DNA of 44,361 nt from positions 1 to 44,361 of the forward strand of contig NZ_JAUSBN010000070.1 in the NCBI RefSeq assembly GCF_030651995.1, read 5' to 3'. Below, piece after piece: positions 40,161 through 44,361 of the stretch. Under the pieces are notes generated by a model that was given only the letters and a program-made list of their open reading frames with translations, was not told the origin of the DNA and made no database searches. Position 1 is the first letter of the stretch; every line of letters starts with the position of its first letter. The stretch is from Reyranella sp. Lineage in GTDB: Bacteria; Pseudomonadota; Alphaproteobacteria; Reyranellales; Reyranellaceae. The position numbers and the translations under genes are program-made.

Positions 40161-40188
40161 TCGAAGTTCGCGCACGGAGGCGCGTCCG

Positions 40189-41979
40189 ATGAAAGACACC
40201 GAACACCGCACGCACTGGAACCTCGACCGCCATGCCGGCCGTCACGCCTGGCGGCGGCTTCTGCTGTTCGCCTTGGCCGTTGGGACCACAGCCGGCGGCG
40301 TCCATCTGCTGGCGACGGCGCTCGGCCCGCAGGTGCCCTACGGGCTGGTCATCGCGCTGCTCGCCGTATTCGCCCTGGGCTTCGGCTGGATCACCCTCTC
40401 GTTCTGGGCTGGCCTGATCGGCTTCGTGCTGAAGCTGTTCGGCCTGCATCCTCTGTCGCTGCGGCGGCGGGGTGCCGGGGATGGCGAGGTGCCGGCGTTG
40501 CGCGGCCGCACCGCGATCCTCGTGCCCGTCTACAACGAGGCGCCCGACGAAGTCTTCGCCCGCCTCACCACGACGTGGCGTTCGCTGGTGGCGACCGGCC
40601 AGTCCGACGCCTTCGAACTGTTCGTGCTGAGCGACACGACGAACGACGCGATCGCGATGGAGGAAGCCGTGGGTATCGAGGCGCTGCGCCAGCAGCTGGG
40701 GATCGGGGAATGCCTGCACTGGCGCCGCCGCACGAGGAATGTCGGGCGCAAGGCCGGCAACATTGTGGACTGGCTCGACACCCATGGCGCCCGCTTCGAC
40801 CACATGATCGTGTTCGACGCCGACAGCGTGATGTCGGGGGACACGATGGTGCGGCTCGCGGCGTTGATCGAGGCGAGCCCGCGCACCGGCATCATCCAGA
40901 CCCATGCGGTCGCCATCGGACGCGAGACGCTGTTCGCCCGCGTGCTGCAATTCTCATCGCGCCTCTACGGCAGCATGCTGGCAACGGGCCATGCCTTCTG
41001 GCAGATGGGCGAGGCCAACTACTATGGCCACAACGCCATAATCCGTGTCGCAGCCTTCTCGCAGCACTGCCGCCTGCCCGTCTTCAAGGGCCGCGCGCCG
41101 TTCGGCGGAGAGATCCTGAGCCACGACTTCGTCGAGGCGGCCTTCATCCGTCGCGCCGGCTACTTCGTCTGGAACCTGCCGACCCTCGGTGGCAGCTACG
41201 AGGAGCTGCCGACCAACGTGATCGACTATGCGGTGCGCGACCGCCGCTGGATGCAGGGGAACCTGCAGCATGCACGGCTGGTGCCCGCGCGCGGCCTGCA
41301 CTGGATGAGCCGTCTCCACTTCGCAATGGGCATCATGGGCTATCTCGCCTCGCCGCTCTGGCTGGGTTCGCTGCTGCTGAGCGCCGCCATCGTGCTGGAG
41401 CACGAGATCGTCGGCCCGGTCTATTTCGGCAACCTGCCCTCGCTGTTTCCCAACTGGCCGCAATACAATACCGGCCATGTCCACGGGCTGTTGCTTGTGA
41501 CGGCGCTGATGCTGTTCCTCCCCAAGCTGCTCGCCATGGTGCTCGGCCTGTTCTCGCCGGCGCCCGCCTATGGCGGCCGGCTGGCGCTGATCGGCAGCGT
41601 TTTGCTCGAGACGCTGTTCTCGATGCTGCTGGCGCCGGTAATGATGCTGTTCCACTCGGTGTTCGTCCTGAACATCCTGGCCGGTCGCGCCGTCGGCTGG
41701 CCGCCGCAGGAACGCGGCGATCGCGGCATGTCGTGGGATCTCGCGCTGGGGCGTCACCTCGGCCAGATCCTGCTGGGCGTCGCCGCGGTCGCGGTGATCG
41801 GCTACTGGGTGCCGTCGTTCCTCTACTGGCTTCTGCCGGTGATTGTGGGGCTCTTGCTGGCCCCGGTGCTCGCTGTCTATTCCAGCCGCCGCAGCCTCGG
41901 CGTCGGCGCCCGCCGCTGGCGTATGTTCATGACGCCCGAGGAACGGCAGGACAAGACGCCGAGCCTGCCCGCTACTTGA
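40189..41979 (+). CDS. opgH: Glucan glucosyltransferase OpgH
   Basis: A 596-residue inner-membrane GT2 glucosyltransferase that polymerises the beta-glucan backbone from UDP-glucose. Two N-terminal helices (about 24-46 and 52-84) precede a cytoplasmic GT-A domain with TAILVPVYNEAPDEVF, FVLSDTTN, the FDADSVMSG metal-binding DxD, HDFVEAAF and the (Q/R)xxRW-type RDRRWMQGN. A cluster of helices follows from about 390 to 570. It is shorter than E. coli OpgH (about 850), lacking the long N- and C-terminal extensions, as is usual in alphaproteobacteria. It is cotranscribed with opgG (28-bp gap). Its 3' end overlaps the convergent GST gene by 8 bp. Confidence 0.94.
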   Translation: MKDTEHRTHWNLDRHAGRHAWRRLLLFALAVGTTAGGVHLLATALGPQVPYGLVIALLAVFALGFGWITLSFWAGLIGFVLKLFGLHPLSLRRRGAGDGEVPALRGRTAILVPVYNEAPDEVFARLTTTWRSLVATGQSDAFELFVLSDTTNDAIAMEEAVGIEALRQQLGIGECLHWRRRTRNVGRKAGNIVDWLDTHGARFDHMIVFDADSVMSGDTMVRLAALIEASPRTGIIQTHAVAIGRETLFARVLQFSSRLYGSMLATGHAFWQMGEANYYGHNAIIRVAAFSQHCRLPVFKGRAPFGGEILSHDFVEAAFIRRAGYFVWNLPTLGGSYEELPTNVIDYAVRDRRWMQGNLQHARLVPARGLHWMSRLHFAMGIMGYLASPLWLGSLLLSAAIVLEHEIVGPVYFGNLPSLFPNWPQYNTGHVHGLLLVTALMLFLPKLLAMVLGLFSPAPAYGGRLALIGSVLLETLFSMLLAPVMMLFHSVFVLNILAGRAVGWPPQERGDRGMSWDLALGRHLGQILLGVAAVAVIGYWVPSFLYWLLPVIVGLLLAPVLAVYSSRRSLGVGARRWRMFMTPEERQDKTPSLPAT

Positions 41980-42640
41980 ACTCGTACTTGTCGATCAACC
42001 AGGGCTCGTGCTCGGCGGCGTCGATCCATTCCTTCATCGCGGGATGGCTGAGCAGTGCCTTGCAATAGGCGTCGGCGTCAGTGTCGAGCGTGACGTTGTA
42101 GCTCTTGAAGCGGGTCGCCACGGGCGCGAACATCGCATCGGCCGCGCCGAAGGTGCCGAACAGGAACCCCTCGTCCTTCTGAAACGCGCCGGCAAAGCGC
42201 TTGCGGCAATCGCGCCACAGGAAGGTGATGCGCTCGATGTCGGCGCGCACGCCGGGCGTCATGCCCTTGCCGGAATAGGAGGCGCGGATGTTCATCGGCA
42301 TGTTGTCGCGCAGGTCGACAAAGCTCGAGTGCATTTCGGCCGAGATCGAACGGGCATGGGCCCGCGCGGCGGCCGAAGGCGGCCACAGGCCGGCCTCGGG
42401 CTTGAGGTCGTTCAGGTACTCGGCGATGGCGAGCGAGTCCCATACCGCGAGGCCACGATGCAGCAACACCGGCACGCGTCCCGACGGCGAGTGCTTGCGG
42501 ATCGCCGCCTGCGTCTCGGGCCTGTCGAGTGGCACGACGATCTCGTCGAACTCGATGCCGGCGATCCTGGCCATCAGCCAGCCGCGCATCGACCACGACG
42601 AGTAGTTCTTGTTGCCGATCACGACGGTGAATTCGGCCAT
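41972..42640 (-). CDS. Glutathione S-transferase
   Basis: A 222-residue GST. The N-terminal thioredoxin fold starts FTVVIGNKNYSSWSMRGWLM, with the candidate catalytic Ser in YSSWSMRG. The glutathione site follows with GRVPVLLHRGLAVWDSLAIAEYLND (the VPVL cis-Pro and the DSLAI gamma-glutamyl contact). The all-helical C-terminal domain includes FGTFGAADAMFAPVATRFKSY, the capping-box region. The Ser form and the SSWSMRGW motif resemble the GstN/zeta-like group common in alphaproteobacteria. Substrates are unknown. The gene overlaps opgH at the 3' end and is divergent from the aminopeptidase gene across about 53 bp. Confidence 0.93.
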   Translation of the reverse strand: MAEFTVVIGNKNYSSWSMRGWLMARIAGIEFDEIVVPLDRPETQAAIRKHSPSGRVPVLLHRGLAVWDSLAIAEYLNDLKPEAGLWPPSAAARAHARSISAEMHSSFVDLRDNMPMNIRASYSGKGMTPGVRADIERITFLWRDCRKRFAGAFQKDEGFLFGTFGAADAMFAPVATRFKSYNVTLDTDADAYCKALLSHPAMKEWIDAAEHEPWLIDKYEFK

Positions 42641-42693
42641 GCACGCCCTCCTTGCCAGCCATCGAGTTTGGCCGGCAATGTTAACCGTTCTTC

Positions 42694-44094
42694 ATGAATA
42701 ATGTGAGCATGGCCATGTCGCTGCCGTTCGTCGACCGTTCTTCTTCTTCCTTGCCCCTGCAGTTTGTGGGTCAATTGCAGTGGGGTGCCTGGCTGAAGGC
42801 GCAGTCCGTGACGCGGCGTGCCTGGATCGAATCGCTGGGCATCCCGGGATCGCCCGGCGATGTCGTCGTGTTGCCGGGAGATGACGGCAAGGCTTCAGGT
42901 GCAGTGCTTGTGATTCCGAATGCGCCGACCCTGTGGGATTTCGGTGCGCTGGCGTCGAAACTGCCGGTCGCGACGTGGCACCTGGAGGGCGAGACCGCAC
43001 CGGTTTCGATGACCGACGTCGCCGTGGCGATCGGGCTCGGCACCTGGAAGTTCGAGCGCTACCGCGCCACCAAGAGCAAGGCGGGACCGCGCTTCGTGTG
43101 GCCCGCCGATGCCGACAAAAAGCGCGCGACGGCCACGATCGAGGCGATCTCGATGGCGCGCGACCTGATCACCACGCCGTCCTCCGACATGGGCCCGGCC
43201 GAACTGGCCGCCGCGGCGCAAGGCCTCGCCAAGACGCACAAGGCCAGGGTGAAGGTGCTCGTGGGTGACGATCTCCTGAAGCAGAACTATCCGACGATCC
43301 ATGCGGTCGGCCGCGCCTCGGCCCGCGCGCCGCGCCTGATCGACCTGACCTGGGGCAAGGCAAGCCACCCCAAGGTGACGCTGGTCGGCAAGGGCGTGTG
43401 CTTCGATACCGGCGGCCTCGACCTCAAGCCCGCCGCGGGCATGCTGATGATGAAGAAGGACATGGGCGGCGCGGCGACGGTGCTCGCGGTCGCGTCGATG
43501 ATCATGGCGACCGGCCTGCCGGTGCGGCTGCGCGTACTGGTGCCGGCGGTCGAGAATTCCGTGTCGGGCAATGCCTTCCGCCCGATGGACGTGATCACGA
43601 CGCGCAAGGGCATCACTGTCGAGATCGGCAACACCGATGCCGAAGGCCGCCTGATCCTGTGCGATGCGCTGCACGAGGGCGCGTCCGAGAAGCCGGCGAT
43701 GATGATCGATTGCGCGACGCTCACCGGTGCCGCCCGCGTGGCGCTGGGACCGGACCTGCCGGCGCTGTTCTGCAACGACGACATGCTGGCGAACGCGCTG
43801 ATCGCGGCGGGCGAGGCGGTGACGGATCCAATGTGGCGGATGCCGCTCTTCCCGCCTTATCGCCGCATGCTCGACAGCAAGGTGGCCGACATCAACAACG
43901 TCTCGGCCGGCGCCTTCGGCGGCTCGATCACCGCCGCGCTCTACCTCAAGGAATTCGTGCCCGACGATGTGCCATGGGCCCATTTCGACATGATGGCCTG
44001 GAACAACAGCAGCCGTCCGGGTCGTCCCGAGGGCGGCGAAGCGCAGGTCGCCCGCGCGATCTACCGCACGGTCGCGGACAGGTTCGGGAAGTAG
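42694..44094 (+). CDS. M17 leucyl aminopeptidase-family protein
   Basis: A 466-residue cytosolic di-zinc aminopeptidase that removes N-terminal residues from peptides. The metal and active-site segments are VTLVGKGVCFDTGGLDLKP, MMKKDMGGAATVL, LVPAVENSVSGNAFRPMDV and NTDAEGRLILCDAL, the M17 signature octapeptide being NTDAEGRL. Start choice is uncertain: the ATG at 42694 is the longest, with alternatives at 42709 and 42715. The N-terminal 150 residues are less conserved, as is normal for the regulatory domain. It stands alone, divergent from the GST. It resembles PepB/PepA-type enzymes in length, slightly shorter than E. coli PepA. Confidence 0.93.
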   Translation: MNNVSMAMSLPFVDRSSSSLPLQFVGQLQWGAWLKAQSVTRRAWIESLGIPGSPGDVVVLPGDDGKASGAVLVIPNAPTLWDFGALASKLPVATWHLEGETAPVSMTDVAVAIGLGTWKFERYRATKSKAGPRFVWPADADKKRATATIEAISMARDLITTPSSDMGPAELAAAAQGLAKTHKARVKVLVGDDLLKQNYPTIHAVGRASARAPRLIDLTWGKASHPKVTLVGKGVCFDTGGLDLKPAAGMLMMKKDMGGAATVLAVASMIMATGLPVRLRVLVPAVENSVSGNAFRPMDVITTRKGITVEIGNTDAEGRLILCDALHEGASEKPAMMIDCATLTGAARVALGPDLPALFCNDDMLANALIAAGEAVTDPMWRMPLFPPYRRMLDSKVADINNVSAGAFGGSITAALYLKEFVPDDVPWAHFDMMAWNNSSRPGRPEGGEAQVARAIYRTVADRFGK

Positions 44095-44361
44095 TCGAGA
44101 GACCCCCGAGCCCAGAAAGCAGAGCCGGTCATCTCAGGGCGGGGGTTACCCCGCCCGAACCGAAGCACCGAAGGTGCGGAGTGGAGAGATCTCCTCTCTA
44201 CTGAATGTCGGCTTTTGGAGGAGAGAAGGTCTCTTGTGTGCGGCGCTGGTGCCATGATGTGCGAACGGGCGGCTGCTCCAACAACCGCCCGTCGCCGGAT
44301 CTGAGCCCGTAGGTCTCCAAGGCCTGAGCCTGTAGTGGAGCGAGGGACAGGTCCGGTGTCT
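44095..44361. repeat. Non-coding tail with several small palindromes, window end
   Basis: No coding frame is supported here. Hairpins are GGGCGGGG/CCCCGCCC (44137-44156, a possible terminator for the aminopeptidase though without a T run), GCACC/GGTGC (44165-44177) and ACGGGCGG/CCGCCCGT (44265-44292). The stretch GCGGAGTGGAGAGATCTCC resembles the right arm of family B (GCGGAGTAGAGGGACCTC), so this may be a diverged copy of that repeat. The window ends inside this region. Confidence 0.4.

Overview
The window is GC-rich, densely packed chromosomal DNA from a free-living, metabolically versatile alphaproteobacterium. The evidence is the mix of gene families: DUF1127, a GcvA-type LysR, Bug/TctC binding protein, CaiB transferase, luciferase-like flavoenzymes, class III cyclases and opgGH. 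Dispersed two-armed palindromes of the kind common in Bradyrhizobium/Reyranella-like genomes point the same way. I cannot fix the genus from sequence alone.

Layout. 1-3.8 kb (minus): leuD (cut by the window edge), leuC, a TPR protein, a terminator and a DUF1127 gene. 3.9-8.6 kb: a LysR regulator, then a flavin-enzyme locus (acyl-CoA-dehydrogenase-fold monooxygenase, luciferase-like monooxygenase, PPOX flavoprotein) around a FadR-type GntR regulator with a near-perfect operator palindrome. 8.6-13.8 kb: a membrane cyclase, fatty acid desaturase, NYN-LOTUS protein, a racemase-like protein lacking both catalytic cysteines, and a P-loop kinase-like protein. 13.8-17.4 kb (minus): an SDR, DUF1445, DUF2848, CaiB-type transferase operon. 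17.4-19.8 kb: a small membrane protein and a Ser/Thr kinase fused to MORN repeats. 19.8-24.6 kb: a decayed sulfite-reductase-flavoprotein relic, assimilatory nitrate reductase and siroheme synthase. 24.7-27.0 kb: DUF882, macrodomain, GIY-YIG and DUF924 genes, with the GIY-YIG gene sitting exactly between two palindromic repeats. 27.0-32.0 kb: a sulfatase, two GST-fold proteins and a second membrane cyclase. 32.0-34.2 kb: a scar region with a truncated DUF2188-like gene, a beta-family gene split by an intact IS3/IS407-group element, and the relic tail of another cyclase. 34.2-38.4 kb: Bug receptor, universal stress protein, a 59-aa unknown and a DUF3618/holin-like/linker membrane-stress unit. 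38.7-44.1 kb: opgG-opgH (periplasmic glucan synthesis), a GST and an M17 leucyl aminopeptidase.

How the genes work together. leuC/leuD form one enzyme. Nitrate reductase and CysG form an overlapping pair: CysG makes the siroheme that a nitrite reductase (not in the window) would need. opgG/opgH form a two-gene glucan operon. The most unusual parts are the GIY-YIG unit, whose flanking palindromes supply stop codons and a probable ribosome binding site to the genes they touch, and the 32-34 kb scar, where the pre-insertion beta-family reading frame can be rebuilt base by base. No rRNA, tRNA or CRISPR array was found.
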